Origin: an uncultured Planctomycetaceae bacterium
GTDB lineage: Bacteria; Planctomycetota; Planctomycetia; Pirellulales; Pirellulaceae
DNA length: 8,395 nucleotides
Assembly: GCA_903927685.1 (NCBI GenBank)
Contig: CAIYOB010000552.1
Span: 1 to 8,395, forward strand
Reading direction: 5' to 3'
Below, one piece after another: positions 1-6,353 of this stretch. Every line of letters starts with the position of its first letter. Within the stretch, counting starts at the first letter, position 1. The notes beneath the pieces are model-generated. The model searched no databases and was not told the DNA's origin. It saw only the letters and a program-made list of their open reading frames with translations. A program made the translations under genes and the position numbers.

Positions 1-753
1 GAACCGCCGCACCGGTTCGCAGTCGGGGCCGTCAAAGTTGACCGACGCGCCCCACGGCGTGTGGTGGCGATCCGAAAAGTACGGGCCAAAGTCGGCCAGA
101 TAGTTTCCCTCCGGGCCGAAGTGGTTGTAGACAACGTCCAGAATCACGGCCAAGCCGTGCGAGTGGGCAGCGTTGACCAGCCGCCGAAAACCGTGGGGAC
201 CGCCGTAGGTGTTTTGGGCCGCATAAGGATGCACCCCGTCGTAGCCCCAATTCCGCCCGCCGGGGAATTGGGCGATCGGCATGACCTCGATCGCGGTGAC
301 GCCCAGATCGGCCAGCTCGCTCAGTCGCTCGATCACGCCGTCGAACGTGCCCGCCGGTGAAAACGTGCCGACGTGCAGTTCGTAGATCACCAGATCATCC
401 AGCGCGACGCCGGACCAAGCGGTGTCGGTCCAGGAGAAGTCCTCGACCAAGACGACGGCCGACGGCTGATGTACGCCCGCCGGTTGCCAGCGTGACGCCG
501 GATCCGGCAGAATTCGTCCGTCCGGCAGGCGATAGGCATAGCGCAGCCCCTCGGACACGTCCGCGGACTCGTGCACGAAGTACCCTTCGCCCGTCGGCTG
601 CATGCGGGTCTCGCGGGGCGGGTTGTGGTCCCAGGTCACCAATGTCATTTCGGCGCAACGCGGCGCCCATAGGCACCAGCGGACGCGACCGTCCGGCTGA
701 CGGATCGCGCCTTGAGGAGGAAAGCTCGGGGAGGCGGTCATCAGTGCATCCAT
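1..753 (-). CDS. treZ: Maltooligosyltrehalose trehalohydrolase, N-terminal part (runs off window)
   Basis: TreZ (GH13 family) hydrolyses the alpha-1,4 bond next to the terminal trehalosyl unit of maltooligosyltrehalose, releasing trehalose in the cytoplasm. The 251 codons present cover the N-terminal CBM48-like domain (about residues 20-100), including PDPASRWQP (83-91) and GVHQPS (93-98), which resemble a TreZ hallmark. They continue with IYELHVGTFS near 123 and the start of the catalytic barrel with MPIAQFPGG (158-166) and WGYDGV. GH13 conserved region I, DVVYNH, is at 206-211. NFDGPD near the window edge also fits TreZ. TreZ proteins usually have about 580-600 residues, so the nucleophile and acid/base regions lie outside the window. 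The start is uncertain: ATG at 753 is chosen, ATG at 741 is in frame, neither has a clear Shine-Dalgarno, and a TAG upstream (about 880) closes the frame. No treY is visible in the window. Confidence 0.9.
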   Translation of the reverse strand, partial: MDALMTASPSFPPQGAIRQPDGRVRWCLWAPRCAEMTLVTWDHNPPRETRMQPTGEGYFVHESADVSEGLRYAYRLPDGRILPDPASRWQPAGVHQPSAVVLVEDFSWTDTAWSGVALDDLVIYELHVGTFSPAGTFDGVIERLSELADLGVTAIEVMPIAQFPGGRNWGYDGVHPYAAQNTYGGPHGFRRLVNAAHSHGLAVILDVVYNHFGPEGNYLADFGPYFSDRHHTPWGASVNFDGPDCEPVRRF

Positions 754-836
754 GTGCTCGTCGTTCGGTTCGGGACTCCGATTGGTTGGGACCGGCAAAC
801 AAATCACTGTCGCAATCGGACCAGGAAGAGATCGGA

Positions 837-885
837 GTGTACGAGTACGTGTACAAGAACGGGGGGGAGTGCCGTACTCCTACAC
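837..885. repeat. Imperfect 12-bp inverted repeat between beta-helix gene and treZ
   Basis: Arms 837-848 (GTGTACGAGTAC) and 874-885 (GTACTCCTACAC) pair with one mismatch around a 25-nt loop that holds a run of seven G (861-867). It lies about 50 bp past the stop of the beta-helix gene and about 85 bp before the treZ start, so it could end the first transcript or sit in the treZ leader. No U tract follows on the minus strand, so a classical intrinsic terminator is not supported. Confidence 0.45.
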
Positions 886-934
886 GCGAATCGCATGCAT
901 CCGAAGCGATCAACGGCGATCGAAGACGCGTCAG

Positions 935-3694
935 TCATTCCTTCGCCGATCCCGACCGTGTGAACGTGAGGTTGTCCAGGTAAAACGCGGTGTCCGCCGC
1001 GGCCGTGCTGCTGTAACCCAGCCACGTCAATTGGTGGAACCCGGTTCCCGAGATCGGCAAGCCGGCAAACGTCTGCGTGGCACCGCCGGCCGGCGTGAGC
1101 TGCAGGCGAAACGTGCGCGGTGCGTCCTGGCCCAACGCTGCCTCGATCTCGACGCGAAACCACGTCTGAGCGGGCAGCTGCGCGAGGACTTTTCCAGCCA
1201 CCGAGACCTTGCCGCTGCCGTCGAATTGCACACTGGGGCCGACGTTCTGCGGATAATCGCCCGCGTCTCGCCACTCGGTAAAGAACTGGGCGGCCGGCTC
1301 CAGCCAGACGTCAAACGCGTGGCGAACGGTGCCGTCCGCCATGTTCGGCTCGTAGTAGAAGTGCGGCTGCCAGGATGGCTTGACCGCCGCGGCGTCCGTG
1401 ACCTTCAAGCTCTGGCGCCCACTCGAGGCCCGGTCGGCGCTGACTCGGATCGACGCCCCGCTCTCCTCACCGCTGGTCCGCGCGTGGGCCGGCGGACTGC
1501 CGACCGAAGTCTGCTCAAAGTCGTCGTTCACACTCAGCGGCACGGGTGGCGGAGGTGGCGGCGGCAGCGGCTGGCAGGGGCAGTCGGCGTGGCGGACCAC
1601 CCGGGCCCAGGCCGGATCGCCGTACAGGCCGACCGTGCTGATGTCAAACGGCTGGAAGCCCAGTTCCAGGGCGGGTGAGCCGGGCTGCAAACGGAAGTCG
1701 TGGCCTGCGGGATCCACGAACTTCGGATCGGCCATCCGGCTGTGGACATCCAGTCCCAGGGCCTGCCATTCCGCGAAGGAACGCCGATAGAACTTCAGTT
1801 GCGCGGCGCCGCCCGTGTGCCAGTACAGATTCTGGTCCCACTGGCCGGGCGACTCCTGGGCCGCCAGCCGTTCGTTCAGCGACCGTTCGCCGTAGGGAAT
1901 CAGCAGGGTCCCTTGCGTCAGATAGACGATGTTCCGCTCGAATGTGCTGGGGCGTTTCTCGGAATAGGGCCACAGTCCGTAATCGGCCGGCAGGGCGAAA
2001 ATGTTGTTCCGGATCACATGCGCGTGGCCGCCGTTGTTGAACATCAGGCCGCCGCTGCGGGTGTTGTAGACCAGGTTGTTCTCGACCAGGTAGTTGCCGC
2101 ACTGGGCGTCCAGATAAATGCCCCAGCCGAACGGCGGTGTCGAGTAGGGCCAGATGTCGTGAAACACGTTGTTGCGGATCACGCTGCCCGGCGAAACGCC
2201 CAGACAGTAGATCAAGCCGGCATCGCTCAGCACGCCGTGCACCAGATCGTGGACGTGGTTGAATTCGATCACGTTGTGGTGCGTCCGGTTCGGCTCCAAG
2301 CCCCAGTTCCAGCCGATGCTGATCCCGGAGTACCGCAAGTCGTGGATGTCGTTGTGCGAGAGCTGGTTGTGACTGCTCTGCGCGACCCAGACTCCGATGC
2401 CGGCCGCGTACACGTGCCCGCCGTCGTAAATATGGTTGTTGTCCACAACATTGCGGCAGGATTCGGCATCGTCGCTGGCCGCCATGCTGGCCTCGCCGAT
2501 CCGCACGCCCCCTGCGCCCAAGTCGAACAAGTGGTTGCGCTGGATTCGGCAGTCCTGGCAGCCGCGGCGGAACCACACGCCGTAAGTGCCGACGTGGGCC
2601 ACTTCGCAGTCTTCCAGCACGCAGTGCCGTGCTCCGTCGGCCAGCACGGCCGCCGGCACGTTGACCGCCGCCTGGGTGCTGCTGTTGCCTGGCGGGGACA
2701 GGATCCAGTCGGCGTGATGAAAAGTCAGTCCCCGGAGCGTCACGTGCTCCACCCAGCGGCCCTGATCCGCGTTGCCCGCCCAACGCACGAGTTCCGGCAG
2801 CACGGGCGCGACGACTTCGGCCGAGTCCATCTGCTCGCCGGGCAACGGCCAGTAGCTCAAGACGCCCGTGGCCCGATTCAGGTACCATTCGCCCGGTTGG
2901 TCGAGTAACTCGAACGCATTCTCGACGTAGTACCGTTGCGCATCCTCCCAGTATCCGATGCTCCACCACTCGCTCATCGGCGCCGCGAATTCCACGGTGT
3001 TCGTCGCGGTGTCCACGGATTTCAGCGGATGCAGGGAGGTTTCCCACGAGTGCATCAAGACCACACGCACATCGCCCAGTTGCGGCCACGGCTGGAGATC
3101 GCCGGGTGCGAACCCGAATTTGTCGCGGGCCACGGGTTTGGCGTTGGGAATGGGCGGCCCCGGCAGCAGCTTGGCGATGCGATGATAGCCCTCGTTCGGC
3201 GAGCGGGCTGGCTGGCGCCGCGTGCCAGCCACGAACAATTGCCGGAAGTACCACTGACCGGCCCGCACCTCCGGCAACTCGACCTGCCATAACTTGCCCG
3301 GTCCCGGCTTCCAGCCGGTGATCCGTCGTCCGCCGCTCAGCACCGGTTTCTCGCCGGGATAGGCCGCGATCACCACAGGCCGTTCCGGCGTGCCCGAGTC
3401 CTGCGGTTCCAAGACCAAGGGCTGCTGCAGCCGATACGTGCCGCCGCGGACCAGGATGGTCACCGGCCCGGCCCCCTTCTGGCTCCGCGCTTGGTCGCGA
3501 GCCCGCGACAGCGAAGCGAGCGGACCGTCCGTCTGGTCGGCGTTCGGCTCGGCCAGCGTCCCCGACCAGGCGTCATTGCCGTTGGCGGCCACGAACAACT
3601 CGGCTGCCGCGGCGTCTGCGGCGTGGCCTCCGATCGCCAGGCTCAGCGCTGTCGCTGCGAGCCAGGCTCCTAGTGAAACTCGCAAAATGCTCAT
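935..3694 (-). CDS. Secreted right-handed parallel beta-helix protein, GH141-like, with C-terminal accessory domain
   Basis: Probable exported carbohydrate-active protein of 919 residues. The start at 3694 is set by AGGAGG (3701-3706) six bases upstream; an upstream in-frame Met at 3727 lacks this. A signal peptide spans about residues 1-25 (hydrophobic LGAWLAATALSLAIGG, then AHA-type cleavage). The mature start LFVAANGNDAWSG and the following SLSRARDQAR, VRGGTYRL and YPGEKPVLSGG segments are typical of planctomycete and Bacteroidetes beta-helix enzymes. An insertion-type segment (WYFRQLFVAGTRRQPARSP) resembles the GH141 middle domain. The beta-helix runs about residues 330-620 with many N-N-x-[IV]-x-[DN] turns. 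D491 (LSDAGLIY) and D529 (GIYLDAQ) are 38 apart and are candidate catalytic acids by analogy with GH141; this is inference. A poly-proline linker (about 700-720) leads to a C-terminal domain of about 200 residues resembling a LamG or carbohydrate-binding beta-sandwich. The substrate is unknown; fucosidase, xylanase and polysaccharide-lyase-like roles are all possible. Confidence 0.85.
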   Translation of the reverse strand: MSILRVSLGAWLAATALSLAIGGHAADAAAAELFVAANGNDAWSGTLAEPNADQTDGPLASLSRARDQARSQKGAGPVTILVRGGTYRLQQPLVLEPQDSGTPERPVVIAAYPGEKPVLSGGRRITGWKPGPGKLWQVELPEVRAGQWYFRQLFVAGTRRQPARSPNEGYHRIAKLLPGPPIPNAKPVARDKFGFAPGDLQPWPQLGDVRVVLMHSWETSLHPLKSVDTATNTVEFAAPMSEWWSIGYWEDAQRYYVENAFELLDQPGEWYLNRATGVLSYWPLPGEQMDSAEVVAPVLPELVRWAGNADQGRWVEHVTLRGLTFHHADWILSPPGNSSTQAAVNVPAAVLADGARHCVLEDCEVAHVGTYGVWFRRGCQDCRIQRNHLFDLGAGGVRIGEASMAASDDAESCRNVVDNNHIYDGGHVYAAGIGVWVAQSSHNQLSHNDIHDLRYSGISIGWNWGLEPNRTHHNVIEFNHVHDLVHGVLSDAGLIYCLGVSPGSVIRNNVFHDIWPYSTPPFGWGIYLDAQCGNYLVENNLVYNTRSGGLMFNNGGHAHVIRNNIFALPADYGLWPYSEKRPSTFERNIVYLTQGTLLIPYGERSLNERLAAQESPGQWDQNLYWHTGGAAQLKFYRRSFAEWQALGLDVHSRMADPKFVDPAGHDFRLQPGSPALELGFQPFDISTVGLYGDPAWARVVRHADCPCQPLPPPPPPPVPLSVNDDFEQTSVGSPPAHARTSGEESGASIRVSADRASSGRQSLKVTDAAAVKPSWQPHFYYEPNMADGTVRHAFDVWLEPAAQFFTEWRDAGDYPQNVGPSVQFDGSGKVSVAGKVLAQLPAQTWFRVEIEAALGQDAPRTFRLQLTPAGGATQTFAGLPISGTGFHQLTWLGYSSTAAADTAFYLDNLTFTRSGSAKE

Positions 3695-3956
3695 CGGAAT
3701 CCTCCTGGGGTTCGAGGCCAGCAGCATAAAGGAACGGGGAGAAAAATGGGAGGGGGAACGCGGTGTTCAGGCGTCGGTGTCCAGGCGAATATGGCATGGG
3801 CGGGCTGCGCGGACTCCGGGCCAGCCCTGAATGGTACGAGCTAAAGAGAAGGCGTCTGGAAGGGGGGCCGGGGGCGAGTGCAGCGAGCCCCCCGGAATCT
3901 CCGCAGACTGTGGGCTCGCTGCACTCGACCACAGCCACCCAGGCATTCAGTAGTCC
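3695..3956. other. Intergenic spacer, lgt-like gene to beta-helix gene
   Basis: These 262 bp hold the inverted repeat at 3868-3927 and the ribosome binding site of the beta-helix gene (3701-3706). I see no convincing promoter boxes and no supported gene; short open frames here have no recognisable protein features. Confidence 0.5.
3868..3927. repeat. Perfect 16-bp inverted repeat downstream of the lgt-like gene
   Basis: Arms 3875-3890 (CGAGTGCAGCGAGCCC) and 3912-3927 are exact reverse complements with a 21-nt loop. The stem begins 29 bp past the Lgt-like stop codon, the position expected of a transcription terminator for the lipoprotein/lgt-like pair. After the stem the minus strand is C-rich, not U-rich, so a Rho-independent terminator is doubtful. 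A competing 7-bp stem, CCGGGGG (3868-3874) with CCCCCGG (3889-3895), uses the same left-arm bases, so two exclusive folds are possible. Confidence 0.6.
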
Positions 3957-4820
3957 TTAATCGCGTACCGTTCGGGACAATCCAGCTCGTACCGCCCAAG
4001 TCGTCGCCAGCGTGCCAGCGCAAAGCAGGCAGATGCATTGCGTCGGCGTCAAGTCCCAGGCCCAAGGTCGCGTGTCGGCGCGAAACCACTCGCAGACAAA
4101 GCGAATCGCACAGTAGCCCAACCCGAACGCGAGGAAGGACTCGCCCCACCGAAGCAATCGCCGGTCCATCAGGGCCAGCCAACCGCCGAGCGCCAGCACG
4201 GCGACGGCTTCGTACAGTTGCACAGGATGGACCGGCAGCGAGCGCTCGGCTCCGCGAGGCAGCAATCCCGCTGTCAGATGTTGATAGAAGGCCGGGCTGC
4301 CCTCGGGATAACGGACCGCCAGCGGAAAGTCGTCGCGGCACAGCGCGGGAAACGTCTGGACTTGCCGCCGCCAGACGGGATCGTCGACCGCCGCCGCCAA
4401 TCGCCCGGGGGCTGCACACAGATCGCCCCAGCAGCAACCGGCCAGGAAACAGCCCACACGCAACAGGACGATCCCCGTCGCCAGCGGGACGGCAAACGCG
4501 TCCGCCAAGCGGCCCAATGGGATCCGGAACGTCAAGCCGTAGCCAGTCGCCACGGCGACGCCTGCCACGAGTCCTCCGAACAGGACGCGATCGTTCGCAA
4601 CCGCATTCGGCGTCAACAGTGACACCAAGCCACCCAGCCGCGACCCCAGGCCGGCGCCGATCAGGAGCAGCGGCAGCAGCCAGTCGATGTGCCACACGGG
4701 AATGCCCAGCCGCCGGGCTCGCGACCGCGCCAGCCACCAGCCCGTGAGCCAAGCCAGCGCCAGCATGCCGCCATAGACGTTGAACGGCGCCACGAGCCAC
4801 GCACCCAGCAGCCTCACCAT
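3957..4820 (-). CDS. Lgt-like prolipoprotein diacylglyceryl transferase family membrane protein
   Basis: A polytopic inner-membrane protein of 287 residues, close to the usual Lgt length. Lgt moves a diacylglyceryl group from phosphatidylglycerol to the lipobox cysteine of prolipoproteins. Family landmarks are FGGLVAG (81-87), RVGCFLAGCCWG (121-132), the insertion FPLAVRYPEGSPAF (165-178), HPVQLYEA (198-205), RFVCEWFR (240-247) and LTPTQ (257-261). It is not canonical Lgt. The essential His of the HGG motif is Phe here (F81), and the Asn of the R-x-x-N signature is replaced (R121-V-G-C124). A GCC motif takes the signature's place, as in a divergent Lgt-like subfamily. The Arg and Glu of the RxxxE motif (R240, E244) remain. 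The start at 4820 overlaps the upstream lipoprotein gene by 7 bp (ATGGTGA), suggesting coupled translation. It may act on the neighbouring lipoprotein or on a different substrate. Confidence 0.8.
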   Translation of the reverse strand: MVRLLGAWLVAPFNVYGGMLALAWLTGWWLARSRARRLGIPVWHIDWLLPLLLIGAGLGSRLGGLVSLLTPNAVANDRVLFGGLVAGVAVATGYGLTFRIPLGRLADAFAVPLATGIVLLRVGCFLAGCCWGDLCAAPGRLAAAVDDPVWRRQVQTFPALCRDDFPLAVRYPEGSPAFYQHLTAGLLPRGAERSLPVHPVQLYEAVAVLALGGWLALMDRRLLRWGESFLAFGLGYCAIRFVCEWFRADTRPWAWDLTPTQCICLLCAGTLATTWAVRAGLSRTVRD

Positions 4821-5446
4821 TCCATACAGCCCTCGGGCCGAAATGCCTCGAGGATGGCACGGAGCAGGGCCTTGTCTTCCGACTTTGCGAACATCGCCGG
4901 TTCGCCTCCGTACAGTACGTCCGTATTGACCCCCTGCTCGATCACCTTCTCCAGGGCCTGGCTGTCGGCCGCATTCTTGACAGCCTCGTTGCCGCCGTCG
5001 ACCAACCGCAACTGCAGGACGCCGTCCGACAAGCTGAGCTTGGCCACCAAATAAGGCGGCTTCTCAGCCACGCCCAGGAAATGCCCCACGTTCATCGGCT
5101 CCATCGTCAGGAAAGTCGCGCCGCCGAGCGACGTAAGCCACGCCTTGCAATTGATCCGCTGCTGAGGCCGAAACGTGTCGCCTTCCTTGCCGTAGGTGAA
5201 GATGTTCCCCAGGTACGTGCGGGAGTCGTACGGGCGGAGGACCAGCAGCGAGCGGGCGCCGTCGGTTTTCGTCTCCAACCAGGCTCCCGTGTAAGCCGGG
5301 TCCACCTTGCTCTTCTCCGGATCACCCACCGGGTGCTTGACGCAAGCGGTGAGCCACAGAATCACCACGATCAGCGGGGCGACGGTGACCAAGGTCACCA
5401 GCGGGCTACCCCTTTTCAGCCACTGGACAAGTCGTTCGCGGTTCAT
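4814..5446 (-). CDS. Putative lipoprotein of unknown function
   Basis: A 210-residue protein I do not recognise. The start at 5446 is set by AAGGAG (5453-5458) six bases upstream; a longer in-frame start at 5485 lacks support. The N-terminus carries basic residues (RERL, LKR), a hydrophobic stretch (about 15-32) and a lipobox LTAC with the cysteine at residue 35, so it is a probable type II signal peptide lipoprotein. The mature part begins VKHPVGDPEKSK and contains TGAWLETKTDG followed by LVLRPYDSRTY, then a block ending TFLTMEPMN, which suggests a small beta-rich fold. The stop overlaps the start of the Lgt-like gene, so the two form an operon. Retention in the inner or outer membrane cannot be read from the +2 residue with confidence in this phylum. 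Confidence 0.8.
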   Translation of the reverse strand: MNRERLVQWLKRGSPLVTLVTVAPLIVVILWLTACVKHPVGDPEKSKVDPAYTGAWLETKTDGARSLLVLRPYDSRTYLGNIFTYGKEGDTFRPQQRINCKAWLTSLGGATFLTMEPMNVGHFLGVAEKPPYLVAKLSLSDGVLQLRLVDGGNEAVKNAADSQALEKVIEQGVNTDVLYGGEPAMFAKSEDKALLRAILEAFRPEGCMEW

Positions 5447-5658
5447 GACGGTCTCCTTGGAATGCGCAAAAACGGCTCCGCGCAAGCCGCCGGACGGTAC
5501 GGCGGGGTGCCGAGGCCCTCCCGGTCATTCTACCACGAAGGGCAACGCCGGGCATCTGGAGCACAGCGCAGCCTCCCGAGGTTCCTGTGGGGCAGTTCTG
5601 CGGATCGAACGGCTGACGCGAACAGGCCACGGCATGCTGCGGTGCTACCCGGCAGCAG
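5447..5658. other. Divergent intergenic spacer
   Basis: This lies between the minus-strand lipoprotein gene and the plus-strand small ORF. A TAGAAT hexamer on the minus strand (5527-5532) could be a -10 box 81 bases upstream of the lipoprotein start, but no good -35 box is spaced correctly. A 6-bp hairpin (5487-5492 with 5500-5505) falls in what would be the lipoprotein 5' leader. Nothing else is supported. Confidence 0.35.
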
Positions 5659-5820
5659 ATGGGGCCGTTTCGCCGTTTGGGTGAGCAGTTAGCGGTGCAG
5701 CATGCGGACACGGAAGATATGGGCGACCGCCAACCGCAGTGCCTGGTCACCGAACTCACCACGCTCCAGCGCCAAATCATCAAACTCCTGGGACTCTCAC
5801 CCGCTGACTATGGCCGTTGA
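5659..5820 (+). CDS. Small hypothetical protein, 53 residues
   Basis: A short open frame beginning MGPFRRLGEQLAVQHADTED and ending VTELTTLQRQIIKLLGL then SPADYGR. The C-terminal half is an amphipathic Leu/Ile-rich helix (TELTTLQRQIIKLLGL), which looks like real protein and not random translation. No Shine-Dalgarno precedes the ATG at 5659; an internal ATG (5719) is an alternative, and a TGA closes the frame at 5614-5616. The stop overlaps the TTG that opens the DUF1559 remnant. It could be an intact small gene, or the 3' end of a longer gene whose beginning was lost. Confidence 0.4.
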   Translation: MGPFRRLGEQLAVQHADTEDMGDRQPQCLVTELTTLQRQIIKLLGLSPADYGR

Positions 5821-6239
5821 TCTGTTCCTCCCCCACGCCAAAACCCCGGAGATATTGGTTCGTCGACCTGCGGAACGTAGGCAGAATTGGAATTGCCCTG
5901 CAGAATTACCACGGGCGATACGGTTCATTTCCGCCCGCCTTTGGAGGAGACGACGGACGCCCCAAGCACAGTTGGCGAGTCCTGATCCTGCCTTTCTTGG
6001 GCGAGCAGGCCCTCTACGACGCCTACGATTTTCGGGAGCCCTGGAACGGGCCACGGAATCGACAACTCGCGGCACGCATGCCCGCTGTCTTTCGCTGTCC
6101 GGGCGAAGACCGCGAGACTCGCCGAAGCCCTGGTGACCGCACCAGTTACTTGGCCGTTGTGGGCCCGCATGCCGCTTGGCTTGGTTCTGCAGGTAGGAGG
6201 GCATCGGATTTTGTCGATCGGCCCTCAGAAACGGTGATG
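5817..6239 (+). pseudogene. DUF1559 (SBP_bac_10) gene remnant, truncated at both ends
   Basis: DUF1559 proteins are abundant planctomycete secreted or pilin-like proteins, usually starting with a type IV prepilin helix and ending near a DGSV-type motif. Here the core is clear: DLRNVGRIGIALQNYH, then YGSFPPAF, HSWRVLILPFLGEQALYD, FREPWNGPRN, MPAVFRCPG and finally FVDRPSETVM at about 6239. The prepilin signal and membrane helix are absent; the frame instead opens at a TTG (5817) followed by SSPTPKPRRYWF, which resembles the leader seen in the neighbouring minus-strand genes. After position 6239 homology stops and the frame continues to 6416 only as antisense of the 42-codon ORF and the LRR gene end. 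A functional product is unlikely. Confidence 0.7.
5832..5861 (+). repeat. Leader-like stump D (PTPKPRRYWF)
   Basis: The ten codons encode PTPKPRRYWF, matching the TPKPRRRW[FL] core of the leaders on the minus strand, directly before the DUF1559 homology. Codon use differs from the other copies, so this is a divergent copy or a chance match. Of the four copies this is the least certain. Confidence 0.35.
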
Positions 6240-6353
6240 GCACCAGCCAAAACCGCCGCTGACCAGCAGCATCAGCGCCATGATCGTCCGCAGGCTGTAC
6301 TGGAACCAGCGGCGTCGGGGCTTCGGGGTGGTGGTTGGTGCGGTGGTGGTCAT
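6225..6353 (-). CDS. 42-residue membrane leader ORF, truncated leader/LRR-type gene
   Basis: The ORF begins MTTTAPTTTPKPRRRWFQYS and continues into a hydrophobic helix (LRTIMALMLLVSGGFGW), then ends HHRF. The first 37 codons are homologous to the first 37 of the adjacent LRR gene; the remainder of that gene type is missing. Its ATG shares one base with the LRR stop (TGATG), so it would be translated by coupling if expressed. Beyond codon 37 the DNA becomes the complement of the DUF1559 remnant. It could be a leftover, or a small single-pass membrane protein with a basic cytoplasmic tail. Confidence 0.5.
   Translation of the reverse strand: MTTTAPTTTPKPRRRWFQYSLRTIMALMLLVSGGFGWCHHRF
6243..6353 (-). 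repeat. Leader copy A
   Basis: The 37-codon leader shares long nucleotide blocks with copy B (for example ACCCCGAAGCCCCG and AGCCTGCGGACG) and CCCCGACGCCGCTGG with copy C. Its 3' edge coincides with the break into DUF1559 sequence. Confidence 0.75.

Noticed and set aside
752..1678. 308-codon plus-strand open frame across the treZ/beta-helix junction
   Set aside because: It is antisense to the beta-helix C-terminal domain, is low in hydrophobic structure, and spans a gene boundary.
1700..2908. 402-codon plus-strand open frame antisense to the beta-helix gene
   Set aside because: The Val/Asp/His repeats are the complement of Asn- and His-rich beta-helix codons; no independent start or domain.
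1644..3290. Long minus-strand open frame inside the beta-helix gene
   Set aside because: It is Arg- and Gly-rich with no domain and lies wholly within the beta-helix coding region in another frame; high GC removes stops.
3878..4747. 289-codon plus-strand open frame antisense to the Lgt-like gene
   Set aside because: It is Pro/Arg/Ser-rich; the opposite strand gives a clear membrane protein with family motifs.
5527..5532. TAGAAT as a promoter for the lipoprotein gene
   Set aside because: No acceptable -35 box at 16-18 bp; left as a possibility only.
5406..5783. 125-codon minus-strand open frame upstream of the lipoprotein gene
   Set aside because: Cys/Arg-rich shadow that overlaps the well-supported lipoprotein start in another frame.
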